Source of the DNA: a virus
Strand: one strand, 5' to 3'
Length of the DNA: 20,311 bases
IMG/VR virus record: IMGVR_UViG_3300025120_015120
Location: 1 to 20,311 of that record
This document shows positions 6,453-14,161 of the stretch, in pieces. The notes under the pieces were generated by a model. It saw nothing but the letters and a program-made list of their open reading frames with translations. It ran no database searches and was not told the origin of the DNA. How positions within the stretch are numbered: the first letter of the stretch is position 1; each line of letters begins with the position of its first letter. The position numbers were made by a program, and so were the translations under genes.

Positions 6453-7080
6453 TATGAGAAATAATCCATACCAAATAGTAAAAATGTTTGAAGAGGAGAT
6501 TGCCCAATACACAGGTGCTCCTTATGTAGTTACAGTTGATAGTTGCACTAATGCTTTATTTTTAATGTGCAAATACCTTAATGTAAAAGAAGTAACTATA
6601 CCTTCACAAACATACTTATCAGTACCACAATCCATTATACATTCTGGTGGAGAAGTAATATTTGATAAAAGACCAAAATCAAATCATTGGAAAGGTGTTT
6701 ACCAATTAAAACCATATCCAATATATGATGCTGCTAAAAGATTTACTAAAGACATGTACATAGAAGGATCTTATATGGGTTTATCATTTCATATAAAAAA
6801 ACAACTCCCAATTTGGAAGGGAGGGGCTATTTTATGTGATAATAAAGAAGCATATGAATGGTTTAAAAGAGCCAGATATGAGGGTAGAAGTGAAAAATAT
6901 TATAAAGAAGACGATATTGAATTTTTAGGATGGAATATGTATATGACCCCACAACAAGCAGCCCATGGGCTAGCCTTATTCCAAAACTATCCAGACCATA
7001 AAGACGATATAACTGAATTGAACGGTTACAGAGATTTAACTGAATTTACAGTTTTTAAAAATAATAAAACTATAGATTAA
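6442..7080 (+). CDS. Minimal DegT/DnrJ/EryC1-type aminotransferase
   Basis: This is a PLP-dependent enzyme of the family that aminates keto-sugars bound to nucleotides. The conserved pieces appear in order: VVTVDSCTNALFL (residues 29-41), the PSQTYLSVPQS region (54-64), IYDAAK with the PLP-nitrogen aspartate D96, and LSFHIKK with K120 in the Schiff-base lysine position, followed by the glycine pair (KGGAI). At 212 residues it is far shorter than the usual 360-400: the large PLP domain is abbreviated and the C-terminal small domain is nearly missing. There is no sign of a frameshift, so it is a compact version rather than a broken gene, though activity is uncertain. The ATG at 6454 is an alternative start just after the FabH stop. 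Confidence 0.75.
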   Translation: MKINMRNNPYQIVKMFEEEIAQYTGAPYVVTVDSCTNALFLMCKYLNVKEVTIPSQTYLSVPQSIIHSGGEVIFDKRPKSNHWKGVYQLKPYPIYDAAKRFTKDMYIEGSYMGLSFHIKKQLPIWKGGAILCDNKEAYEWFKRARYEGRSEKYYKEDDIEFLGWNMYMTPQQAAHGLALFQNYPDHKDDITELNGYRDLTEFTVFKNNKTID

Positions 7081-7081
7081 A

Positions 7082-8095
7082 ATGAATAAAAGAAATATAA
7101 AAAAAACAGCCCTAATATTAGGTGGAGGTGGTTTTATAGGAGGCCATTTAGCAAAACGACTTAAAGATGAAGGATTTTGGGTCCGTGTTGTTGATATAAA
7201 AGAACAACATGAATTTTGGGATCATGATAAAATTTGCCATGAATATATTTGTGGGGATCTTAGAGATCCTAAAATTGTAAGCCGAATTATGTTTTCCCCT
7301 ACCCAAACTACAGAAAAAAATTGCCCTAATTCATTTGATGAAGTATATCAACTTGCTGCTGATATGGGGGGAGCAGGCTATATCTTCACAGGTAATAACG
7401 ATGCTAACGTAATGCACAATTCAGCATTAATTAATCTTAATGTTGTGTATGAGGCTGCTAAAAAAGGAATCAAACGAATATTTTATAGCTCCTCAGCTTG
7501 TATGTATCCTGAACACAACCAGTTAGACCCTAATAACCCAAATTGTGAAGAATCAAGTGCTTACCCAGCAAACCCCGATTCAGAATACGGTTGGGAAAAA
7601 TTATTTAGTGAGCGCTTATTTTTATCATTTAATCGTAATTATAACCTTGATGTTAGGGTAGCTCGTTTTCATAATATATTTGGACCTATGGGTACTTGGG
7701 CTGGTGGTAAAGAAAAAGCACCTGCTGCTATGTGCAGAAAAGCTGCTGAAGCTGTATCTGAAATTGAAGTATGGGGTGATGGTCAACAAACAAGATCGTT
7801 TCTTTATATTGATGAATGTGTAGAAGCGGTGCTCCGCTTTATGAGACAAGAAGAATTTTATGGTCCTGTTAATATTGGATCTGAAGAAATGGTTACTATT
7901 AATCAGTTAGCCCAAATTGCTATAGATCTTTCTGGAAAGGATTTATCAATCAAAAATATAGATGGCCCTTTAGGAGTTAGAGGAAGAAATTCCGATAATA
8001 AACTTTATAAAGAAAACATGGGATGGGAACCAACACAACCCCTTTATAAAGGAATGAAACAAACATTTAAATGGATAAACCAACAAGTAAAATGA
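7082..8095 (+). CDS. GDP-mannose 3,5-epimerase
   Basis: This short-chain-dehydrogenase-fold enzyme converts GDP-D-mannose to GDP-L-galactose (and GDP-L-gulose) using bound NAD. The match to the plant enzyme is strong along the whole length. It has the Rossmann GGGGFIGG (14-21), AADMGGAGYI, SSSACMYPE with the catalytic cysteine C140, YGWEK with Y169/K173, and RFHNIFGPMGTW. K212 in EKAPAA is the partner acid/base, followed by WGDGQQTRSF and the RGRNSDN substrate-binding motif near the end. The spacing of C, Y and K keeps a constant offset of 5 from the Arabidopsis numbering as I recall it. Its 337 residues form a full domain. It ends in an ATGA overlap with the dehydrogenase gene. GDP-L-galactose is a likely donor for the fucosyltransferase-like enzymes downstream. 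Confidence 0.93.
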   Translation: MNKRNIKKTALILGGGGFIGGHLAKRLKDEGFWVRVVDIKEQHEFWDHDKICHEYICGDLRDPKIVSRIMFSPTQTTEKNCPNSFDEVYQLAADMGGAGYIFTGNNDANVMHNSALINLNVVYEAAKKGIKRIFYSSSACMYPEHNQLDPNNPNCEESSAYPANPDSEYGWEKLFSERLFLSFNRNYNLDVRVARFHNIFGPMGTWAGGKEKAPAAMCRKAAEAVSEIEVWGDGQQTRSFLYIDECVEAVLRFMRQEEFYGPVNIGSEEMVTINQLAQIAIDLSGKDLSIKNIDGPLGVRGRNSDNKLYKENMGWEPTQPLYKGMKQTFKWINQQVK

Positions 8096-9171
8096 GTAAA
8101 AAAATATCAATAATAGGTGTAGGTAAACTAGGGCTTTGTTTAGGTCTTAATTTGGAAACAAAAGGATATAATGTATTAGGTATTGATGCGAGTAAACCTT
8201 ACATTGAGTTACTCAAAACTAAAACTCTTAAATCTAGTGAACCTTTTGTAGAAGAATTACTACAAAATAGTTCTAATATAGAGTTTACAACTAATTTAAC
8301 ACGTGCCGTAGAATCTGATACTATTTTTGTAGTAGTAGCTACTCCATCGACCCTAGAATGGAAATATGATCATACTCAAGTTGAACAAGTAGCAGATGAG
8401 TTGATAAAATTAGGTAAGCAACCTACTAGAAAAGATTTAGTTATTAATTGCACTACTTTCCCAGGATATTGTGATACTTTACATGAAAAACTCAAAGAAT
8501 ATAATTATTACGTTTCGTATAATCCTGAATTCATAGCCCAGGGCACTATTATTAAAGATCAATTAAATTGTGATAATGTTTTAATTGGAGAAGCTGATGA
8601 AATTGCAGGTAATAAGATTGAAACAATCTATAAAGACCTATGTGAATCCGATCCCTATTATAATAAAATGTCTTGTACCGAAGCAGAATTAGTGAAATTA
8701 GCTACTAATTGTTTTTTAACTACTAAAATTAGTTTTGCCAACATGGTAGGGGATATTGCTAGTAGATTAGAATGTGACGCTAATAAAGTATTACAAGCTA
8801 TAGGTACTGATTCTAGAGTAGGATCTAAATACATTAAACCTGGATTTGGGTTTGGGGGTCCATGTTTTCCTAGAGATAACAGGGCATTAGCTAAATGTGG
8901 TGAAGAATTAGGGATAGATGCTGCTATCTCTAAAGCTACAGATGAAATGAATAAAAAACACCTTCAATATCAAATTGAAGATTTTGTAAAAGCTAATCCT
9001 GATAGAACTAAAGAAATAGAAATAGAATATGTTACTTATAAAAAAGATAGTGTTTTGTTAGAAGAATCCCAACAACTGGAGTTTGCTCTTAAATTAAAAG
9101 AATTAGGTTACTCTATTAAAATTTTAGATCAAAGAAAAGAAGTATTAATTCAATTAAAAAATTTATTATGA
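8092..9171 (+). CDS. UDP-glucose/GDP-mannose dehydrogenase family, short form
   Basis: This is an NAD-dependent oxidase of the UGD/GMD family, which turns a UDP- or GDP-sugar into its uronic acid in two steps. The N-terminal Rossmann motif is GVGKLG. YNPEFIAQGTI and the KLATNCFLTTKISFAN segment hold the conserved Lys and Asn, and FGFGGPCFPRD carries the catalytic cysteine. Two oddities: the usual STVPVGT motif is CTTFPGYCD, and the C-terminal nucleotide-binding domain is reduced to roughly 70 residues (359 in total, against about 430 in most relatives). Substrate is uncertain: UDP-glucose by family majority. The start at 8092 forms an ATGA overlap with the epimerase gene; an in-frame ATG at 8071 would add seven residues. 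Confidence 0.85.
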   Translation: MSKKISIIGVGKLGLCLGLNLETKGYNVLGIDASKPYIELLKTKTLKSSEPFVEELLQNSSNIEFTTNLTRAVESDTIFVVVATPSTLEWKYDHTQVEQVADELIKLGKQPTRKDLVINCTTFPGYCDTLHEKLKEYNYYVSYNPEFIAQGTIIKDQLNCDNVLIGEADEIAGNKIETIYKDLCESDPYYNKMSCTEAELVKLATNCFLTTKISFANMVGDIASRLECDANKVLQAIGTDSRVGSKYIKPGFGFGGPCFPRDNRALAKCGEELGIDAAISKATDEMNKKHLQYQIEDFVKANPDRTKEIEIEYVTYKKDSVLLEESQQLEFALKLKELGYSIKILDQRKEVLIQLKNLL

Positions 9172-9911
9172 ATCTAGATCAAAAAATAAGCAATTGGTTA
9201 GAAAATTATCTTACCCACAATAAATTAGATACTTTTATTATTGGAGTAAGTGGTGGAATAGACTCTGCAGTAACTTCTACATTATGTGCTCTTACCAATA
9301 AACCTACTATAGTAGTAAGTATGCCAATCCACCAGGCACCTACTCAACTACAACGAGCTCATGACCATATTAAGTGGTTAAAAATGAATTTTCCTAATAT
9401 TTTATCTTTAGAGTATGATTTAACTACTACATTTGAAACTTTTAAATTATTATTCCCAACTGATGATTTATTAGCCCTAGCTAATTCTAGAGCTAGACTT
9501 AGAATGACTACTTTATATCAAGTAGCTGCTGAAAACAAAGGAATAGTAGTAGGTACAGGTAATAAAGTAGAAGACTTTGGAGTAGGGTTTTATACAAAGT
9601 ATGGAGATGGTGGAGTTGATATTTCCCCTATTGCAGACTTAACTAAAACAGAAGTCAGACAATTAGCTAAGGATTTAGGAATAAATAATGAAATTATTAT
9701 TGCACCCCCAACAGATGGGTTATGGGGTGATGATAGAACAGATGAAGATCAAATTGGTGCTTCTTATGAAGAGTTAGAATGGGCTATGGAATTTAGAGGC
9801 GACCCCACTACTTTAACGGGTAGAAATAAAGAAGTATATTATATTTACAATAATTTTAATACCAAAAACAAACATAAAATGCTTCCCATACCTATTTTTA
9901 AAAAATATTAA
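9168..9911 (+). CDS. nadE: NAD synthetase, ammonia-dependent type
   Basis: Makes NAD+ from nicotinic acid adenine dinucleotide, ATP and ammonia. The ATP pyrophosphatase loop SGGIDSAV lies near residues 29-36. NSRARLRM, GTGNKVEDFG and YGDGGVDISPIADLTKTEV follow. The C-terminal DDRTDEDQIGASYEEL matches the family's conserved TDE-x(2)-G-x-SYEEL end. There is no nitrilase-type glutaminase domain, so ammonia or a partner would supply nitrogen. Its 247 residues are close to stand-alone bacterial NadE (about 270). It starts in an ATGA overlap with the NAD-dependent dehydrogenase gene and ends in a TAATG overlap with a glycosyltransferase gene, so it is embedded in the glycan operon. It could feed NAD to its neighbours or counter host NAD depletion; both are inference. 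Confidence 0.92.
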   Translation: MNLDQKISNWLENYLTHNKLDTFIIGVSGGIDSAVTSTLCALTNKPTIVVSMPIHQAPTQLQRAHDHIKWLKMNFPNILSLEYDLTTTFETFKLLFPTDDLLALANSRARLRMTTLYQVAAENKGIVVGTGNKVEDFGVGFYTKYGDGGVDISPIADLTKTEVRQLAKDLGINNEIIIAPPTDGLWGDDRTDEDQIGASYEELEWAMEFRGDPTTLTGRNKEVYYIYNNFNTKNKHKMLPIPIFKKY

Positions 9912-10651
9912 TGGCTTATTATTCTTTATATAAGGGATCTCACAAAGCAGGCATTGGATCCTTACTCCAAATTCAACAACATTTATATGCTTATACTCGT
10001 ATAAATAATCTAGAATTTTACCATCCAGGATTTAGTGAGTTAGCTCATTGGGAGTATACTAATTACTCTCAACAGGAATATTGTGATACACTTAATAAGT
10101 TTTTTAATTTACCCACTGTAGATAATAATCAAGATTTAGAATTTGTAAGTGATAGATATTTAATTAAAGAGTGGGGGGAACAATTTAATAACCAAAAACA
10201 AGAATATATTAAAGAATTAGCTTCTTGTATTCAATATAAAGGAGATTTATATTTTAACCCCAATAAAACTTCAGTTGCGGTTCATATTAGAACGGTAAAT
10301 TCACAAGATAACTGTTTTGCTTCCTCTCGTGAATATTATAATAAAAATAAAATATCTTATTACACTGACTTATTAAATAAAATAACATCCACTCACGGAA
10401 AGAACCTAGATATCCATGTATTTTCCCAGGGGGATGAAAAAGATTTTCAATTTTTAGTAGATACCCATGATGCTACTTTACATATAAATGATAATATATT
10501 AACTACAATTTATCATTTAACATTTAGTAATATTTTAGTAACTGCTAATAGTTCTCTTAGTTGGAGTGCTCATTTATACGGGCAAAATAATGTTGTATAT
10601 GCTAGACCTACTTTTTCTCACTCATGGTATCCTAATACAAATTTAACATAA
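9911..10651 (+). CDS. Fucosyltransferase-like glycosyltransferase
   Basis: Likely transfers a GDP-bound sugar (L-fucose or L-galactose type). It has the HIR signature of alpha-1,2/alpha-1,6 fucosyltransferases (VAVHIRTVN, H125-R127). An N-terminal glycine-containing motif, KAGIGSLLQIQQHLYAY, is analogous to the GRLGNQLFQ motif of GT11. At the C-terminus, ILVTANSSLSWSAHLYG resembles the conserved sugar-nucleotide binding end. Its 246 residues are slightly shorter than GT11 enzymes. The gene begins in a TAATG overlap with nadE. The precise GT family is uncertain; the fold class (GT-B, fucosyltransferase-like) is a motif-based judgement. Confidence 0.65.
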   Translation: MAYYSLYKGSHKAGIGSLLQIQQHLYAYTRINNLEFYHPGFSELAHWEYTNYSQQEYCDTLNKFFNLPTVDNNQDLEFVSDRYLIKEWGEQFNNQKQEYIKELASCIQYKGDLYFNPNKTSVAVHIRTVNSQDNCFASSREYYNKNKISYYTDLLNKITSTHGKNLDIHVFSQGDEKDFQFLVDTHDATLHINDNILTTIYHLTFSNILVTANSSLSWSAHLYGQNNVVYARPTFSHSWYPNTNLT

Positions 10652-10655
10652 TAAT

Positions 10656-11372
10656 ATGAACATTAAAAAATATATTCCTTCTCAATTATTGGTAAATGAA
10701 AAAATTGAACTCCCAGATAATTTTACTAAAGTAAAAATAGATATTGGACTATCTCATAATGCCCCTAATTCTGAAGTCTGGTTAAATGCAAACCCAAATG
10801 ATTTAGTTGTATTTGGATTTGAGCCCAATCCTAAAGCACTTAGCATACTAAAAGGAGAATTAGAACGGGAAGGAAATTTTGCTAATGTTTTATCTTTAGA
10901 CAAATTAAATAGTAATTTTTTCCTAATACCTTTGGCGTTAGGGAATGAAGATAAATTAAGTAATTTTTATGGTGTTACAAATATAGATTGTGGAGTTTCA
11001 AGTTTATATAAACCTAATCAATGGGATTATACTCAATCCCAAGTCCCTCAGTTTAAATTAGATACCTTTCTAGAATTATTTCCTTTTAATCAAATCCCTT
11101 ATATTTCCCATATTAAAATAGATGCCCAAGGTCATGATTGGAATATAATTAAAGGAATGGTTAACCATCTAGATAAAATAGCTTATATTTCTTATGAATC
11201 TACTACTCGTGGTCAATATCAAGGAGTGACAGAAGAAGTAGGTCACATACATAATTTGTTAATAGAAAATAAATTTAGACAGGAAGGTAAAATGGGTTGT
11301 GATTTAATTTATTTTAATGAAAATTTTAATAATATTAAAGATCAAATAGATTTTAGATTAGAAGGACTATGA
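10656..11372 (+). CDS. FkbM-family methyltransferase
   Basis: This is an S-adenosylmethionine-dependent O-methyltransferase, typically acting on sugar hydroxyls in surface-glycan clusters. Motif I appears as KVKIDIGLSHNAP (D29-I-G), and the acidic end of strand 2 is FGFEPN (E56). The FkbM signature LDTFLELF…HIKIDAQGHDWNIIKGM lies in the C-terminal third, with IDAQGHD replacing the more common IDVEGHE. The length of 238 residues is standard. Its 3' end overlaps the next gene as ATGA. It sits between two fucosyltransferase-like genes, which suggests it caps or decorates the deoxyhexose or L-galactose residue they add; that is inference from order. Confidence 0.87.
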   Translation: MNIKKYIPSQLLVNEKIELPDNFTKVKIDIGLSHNAPNSEVWLNANPNDLVVFGFEPNPKALSILKGELEREGNFANVLSLDKLNSNFFLIPLALGNEDKLSNFYGVTNIDCGVSSLYKPNQWDYTQSQVPQFKLDTFLELFPFNQIPYISHIKIDAQGHDWNIIKGMVNHLDKIAYISYESTTRGQYQGVTEEVGHIHNLLIENKFRQEGKMGCDLIYFNENFNNIKDQIDFRLEGL

Positions 11373-12220
11373 TTACCTTTAATGAATTAGGGAAATATGG
11401 GAGGCTTGGAAATCAATTATTCCAATACGCTGCTTTAAGAGCTTTAAGTTTAAAAAAAGAATACGAGATATCTTTACCTCTTTTAGAAGATAAAGTTTGG
11501 CATGGGCAGAAATGTTTATTGGGTAATTTTACCATTATTACTAATTACTCTTCATTTTCTCCTTCTTATACTTATTCTGAATCTTCACTTACTAAATTTG
11601 ACCCTAATTTTTTTGATCTTCCTGATGGAGTAAACCTTCACGGGTTTTTTCAAAATTTAGAATATTTTGATAAGTACAAAGAAATTATCTGCAAAGAACT
11701 TACTTTAAAGTCTTCTTATCTAAATCAAGCCCAAACCCTACTTTCTAATTATCAATCTTCTTACCCAGACTATAAATTAGTTACTTTACACATTCGAAGA
11801 GGAGATAATATTACAGTAAATGGGGGTTTTATTTCTTTATTTGGTTCTGATAGTACTAAGTTAGATCCTAATTCTCCTTGGGCTATTTATTTTAACAATG
11901 CTAAAAAGATTTTTGGAGAAAAAACCAAATATTTAGTCTTTACTGGGGGTAATAGGGATAATAATGATCAAGCGGATTTAGATTGGGTTACAAATAATCT
12001 AGGTTCTGAATGTATTTTAGCATCTACTTTGGACCCATTATTAGATTATGCTTTAATTTATCTTTGTTCTAATAATATTTTAAGTTATGCTAGTAGTTTT
12101 GGATGGTGGGCTTCTTATTCTAATTTAGATCCTAATAAAAAAATAGTAATGCCAAAAAATTATTTTGTAGATGGTCAAGATACTACTAGATTAACCCCTA
12201 AAAATTGGATAACAATATGA
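11369..12220 (+). CDS. Glycosyltransferase family 11 (alpha-1,2-fucosyltransferase-like)
   Basis: Transfers L-fucose (or a close GDP-sugar) in alpha-1,2 linkage to a glycan acceptor. Two diagnostic motifs are clear: GRLGNQLFQYA (residues 11-21) at the N-terminus and HIRRGD (141-146) in the middle. The C-terminal motif LSYASSFGWWASYSN is also typical. Its 283 residues are a full-length bacterial GT11. Starts and ends are ATGA overlaps with the methyltransferase and the epimerase genes. No GDP-fucose pathway gene (Gmd or Fcl) is visible in this window. The donor is therefore either host GDP-fucose or GDP-L-galactose from the epimerase encoded at 7082. Confidence 0.92.
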   Translation: MITFNELGKYGRLGNQLFQYAALRALSLKKEYEISLPLLEDKVWHGQKCLLGNFTIITNYSSFSPSYTYSESSLTKFDPNFFDLPDGVNLHGFFQNLEYFDKYKEIICKELTLKSSYLNQAQTLLSNYQSSYPDYKLVTLHIRRGDNITVNGGFISLFGSDSTKLDPNSPWAIYFNNAKKIFGEKTKYLVFTGGNRDNNDQADLDWVTNNLGSECILASTLDPLLDYALIYLCSNNILSYASSFGWWASYSNLDPNKKIVMPKNYFVDGQDTTRLTPKNWITI

Positions 12221-13191
12221 TATTACTCTGTTTTGGAACCCGCCCCGAGTGGCTTAAAATTAAACCCTTAATAAAGGTATTAGACAACTACCAACTTTTA
12301 TTTACTGGACAACACCCAGATTTGCTTAAAGATTTAAAGGTGGATCATAAAATAACTATTAAAGATAATCCTAATAGACTAGATCAATTAATTAGTGATT
12401 GCCTCCTACAATTCCCAAAAGATGATTTTGATTCAGTGTTGGTACAGGGAGATACAGCTTCTGCTTTTGCTTGTGCTATAGCTGCCTTTAATAGAAAAAA
12501 GAAAATTTATTATTTAGAAGCAGGTCTTAGAAGTTACAATTTAGATCATCCCTACCCTGAAGAAGGATACAGACAAATGGTAGCTAGATTAGCAGACGTT
12601 AACCTTTGCCCCACAGAATTATCTAAACAAAATTTAATAGACGAAAAAGTACAAGGAGAATGTCACGTAGTGGGGAACACAGTATTAGATAACTTACTGC
12701 CTTATAAAGATAAATGTGAATATACTAATAAAGTGTTAGTTACATTGCATAGAAGAGAAAATCATCATCAAATGAATCAATGGTTTACTGAAGTAAATAA
12801 TTTAGCTAAAAATAACCCGGATTTAGAATTTATTTTACCTATTCACCCAAACCCAAATGTTCAAAAACACAAACATTTACTTACTAATATAAATGTAGTA
12901 GAACCCTTATCCCATCCTGAATTACTAGATATTTTAGTAAAATGTAAATTAGTAATTAGTGATAGTGGGGGGTTACAAGAAGAAGGCAGTTTCTTTAATA
13001 AGAAAGTTATAGTATGTAGAGAAACTACAGAACGTCCTGAAGCTATAGAAACAGGGCATCTATATTTATGTCCTTCCCCTTTGGGGTTAGAAAGCAAATT
13101 TGAAGATTTAATAAATGGTTATTATATTGACTCAACTTGCCCTTATGGAGATGGTCAATCTAGTCTAAAAATAAAAACAATAATAAAATAA
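12217..13191 (+). CDS. wecB: UDP-N-acetylglucosamine 2-epimerase, non-hydrolysing
   Basis: Interconverts UDP-GlcNAc and UDP-ManNAc or a related amino-sugar nucleotide. It begins ILLCFGTRPEWLKIKPL, where the family usually has GTRPEAIKMAP. Conserved catalytic and binding segments follow: VQGDTAS, YLEAGLRS, PEEGYRQM, LHRRENHH, LPIHPNPNV, SDSGGLQEEGSF and ETTERPEAIETG. The acidic residues and the histidine equivalent to E. coli WecB D95, E117, E131 and H213 are all kept. At 324 residues it is about 50 shorter than E. coli WecB. The start at 12217 gives an ATGA overlap with the GT11 gene; an ATG at 12205 is also in frame. It adds amino-sugar supply to the pathway, possibly ManNAc or its uronic acid together with the dehydrogenase. 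Confidence 0.93.
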   Translation: MILLCFGTRPEWLKIKPLIKVLDNYQLLFTGQHPDLLKDLKVDHKITIKDNPNRLDQLISDCLLQFPKDDFDSVLVQGDTASAFACAIAAFNRKKKIYYLEAGLRSYNLDHPYPEEGYRQMVARLADVNLCPTELSKQNLIDEKVQGECHVVGNTVLDNLLPYKDKCEYTNKVLVTLHRRENHHQMNQWFTEVNNLAKNNPDLEFILPIHPNPNVQKHKHLLTNINVVEPLSHPELLDILVKCKLVISDSGGLQEEGSFFNKKVIVCRETTERPEAIETGHLYLCPSPLGLESKFEDLINGYYIDSTCPYGDGQSSLKIKTIIK

Positions 13192-13192
13192 A

Positions 13193-13921
13193 ATGATTAC
13201 AGTTATATTAAATTGTTATAAACGCCCTCAATATCTTCAAGAACAAATTAAATCAATACTCAACCAATCTACCCCACCAGAAGATATTTGGATTTGGTAC
13301 AATAAACCTGAAGACCAAGAACAATATGATTTATCTAATTTAGGGTGTAAAGTAGTAACTTGTAATCATAACTATAAGTTCCACGGTAGATTTGCGTATG
13401 GTTTGTTAGCACAAACTGAATATGTTGCTTTTTTTGATGATGACACTATTCCGGGTAATAAATGGTTTGAAAATTGTATAAACACTATAGAACAGGGTCA
13501 AGATGGTATATTAGGTACTACTGGGGTTTATTTATTAGGGGATAATTATTCTAATAATACTAAGTTTGGATGGAATGGAGAACAAAACCCATCCACAGTA
13601 GAAGTAGATTTAGTGGGCCATGCTTGGTTTATGAAAAAGAATTATCTTAGATATCTTTGGTACGAAGATCCTATTAGTTGGGATAATGGAGAAGACATGC
13701 AACTAAGTTACCAAGCTCAAAAGTACGGAAATATAAAAACATACGTACCCCCTCATCCTTCAGAAGATACTTCAATATGGGGTAGCCTTCCTAAAACTGG
13801 GATAAAGTATGGATCAGATAAAGCTGCTTCTTGGATTCATAATTCTGACCATGGTAATTTGAGAGATAAAATTGTGCAGGAACAAATAAAAAGAGGGTGG
13901 AAACTTTGTAGAAATAATTAA
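13193..13921 (+). CDS. Glycosyltransferase family 2
   Basis: This inverting GT-A enzyme adds a sugar from a nucleotide donor. The N-terminus ITVILNCYKRPQYLQEQI is the typical first strand and helix. The metal-binding DXD motif is AFFDDDTIPG (DDD at 82-84), and the late WDNGEDMQLSYQAQKYG contains the ED acid/base motif. No membrane segment is evident, so it is a soluble cytoplasmic enzyme. Its 242 residues are a bare catalytic domain. It starts one base after the epimerase stop, with an A-rich leader, and is the last gene before the 39-base intergenic gap. Donor and acceptor are unknown. Confidence 0.88.
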   Translation: MITVILNCYKRPQYLQEQIKSILNQSTPPEDIWIWYNKPEDQEQYDLSNLGCKVVTCNHNYKFHGRFAYGLLAQTEYVAFFDDDTIPGNKWFENCINTIEQGQDGILGTTGVYLLGDNYSNNTKFGWNGEQNPSTVEVDLVGHAWFMKKNYLRYLWYEDPISWDNGEDMQLSYQAQKYGNIKTYVPPHPSEDTSIWGSLPKTGIKYGSDKAASWIHNSDHGNLRDKIVQEQIKRGWKLCRNN

Positions 13922-13924
13922 ATT

Positions 13925-13957
13925 TTATATTTTCAATATATGTATATCAAAATATAA
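13925..13957 (+). promoter_or_regulatory. Inverted repeat upstream of the ribbon-helix-helix gene
   Basis: TTATATTTT (13925-13933) and its exact reverse complement AAAATATAA (13949-13957) flank a 15-base centre. They lie in one of the only two real intergenic gaps and end 3 bases before the start of a DNA-binding-protein gene. A loose Bacteroidota-like promoter could be read here: TTTG at 13905-13908, and TATATTTT from 13926 against the consensus TAnnTTTG, with a 17-base gap. The match is imperfect. The repeat could be an operator for the downstream repressor-like protein. AT-only repeats arise easily in this base composition. Confidence 0.3.
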
Positions 13958-13960
13958 GCT

Positions 13961-14149
13961 ATGAAAAAAGATATGACATTAACTAGTGTAAAGATTCAAA
14001 GTGGTTTGTTTGATGAGTTTAAAGTTGCCTGTGTTAGGCAAAAGTTTTCTTTCCAAAAACTTGCTGATCGAGCAATCCATATGTATCTTACCAATGAGGA
14101 TTTTAAAAGACAAATCCACAATCATACTAATTTAGATTTAAAAGACTAA
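13961..14149 (+). CDS. Small ribbon-helix-helix-like DNA-binding protein
   Basis: This 62-residue protein fits the ribbon-helix-helix (MetJ/Arc/CopG) layout. A short beta strand (TLTSVKIQ) is followed by helix A (LFDEFKVACVRQ), a turn with KFSFQ, and helix B (KLADRAIHMYL), then a charged tail. Such proteins bind DNA as dimers through the strand, often next to their own promoter. It is the only candidate regulator in the window, follows the longest internal gap and has an inverted repeat just upstream, so autoregulation is plausible. It separates the nucleotide-sugar region from the second glycosyltransferase run. The fold call is by pattern, not by strong motif. Confidence 0.6.
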   Translation: MKKDMTLTSVKIQSGLFDEFKVACVRQKFSFQKLADRAIHMYLTNEDFKRQIHNHTNLDLKD

Positions 14150-14161
14150 AAATAAAAAATA

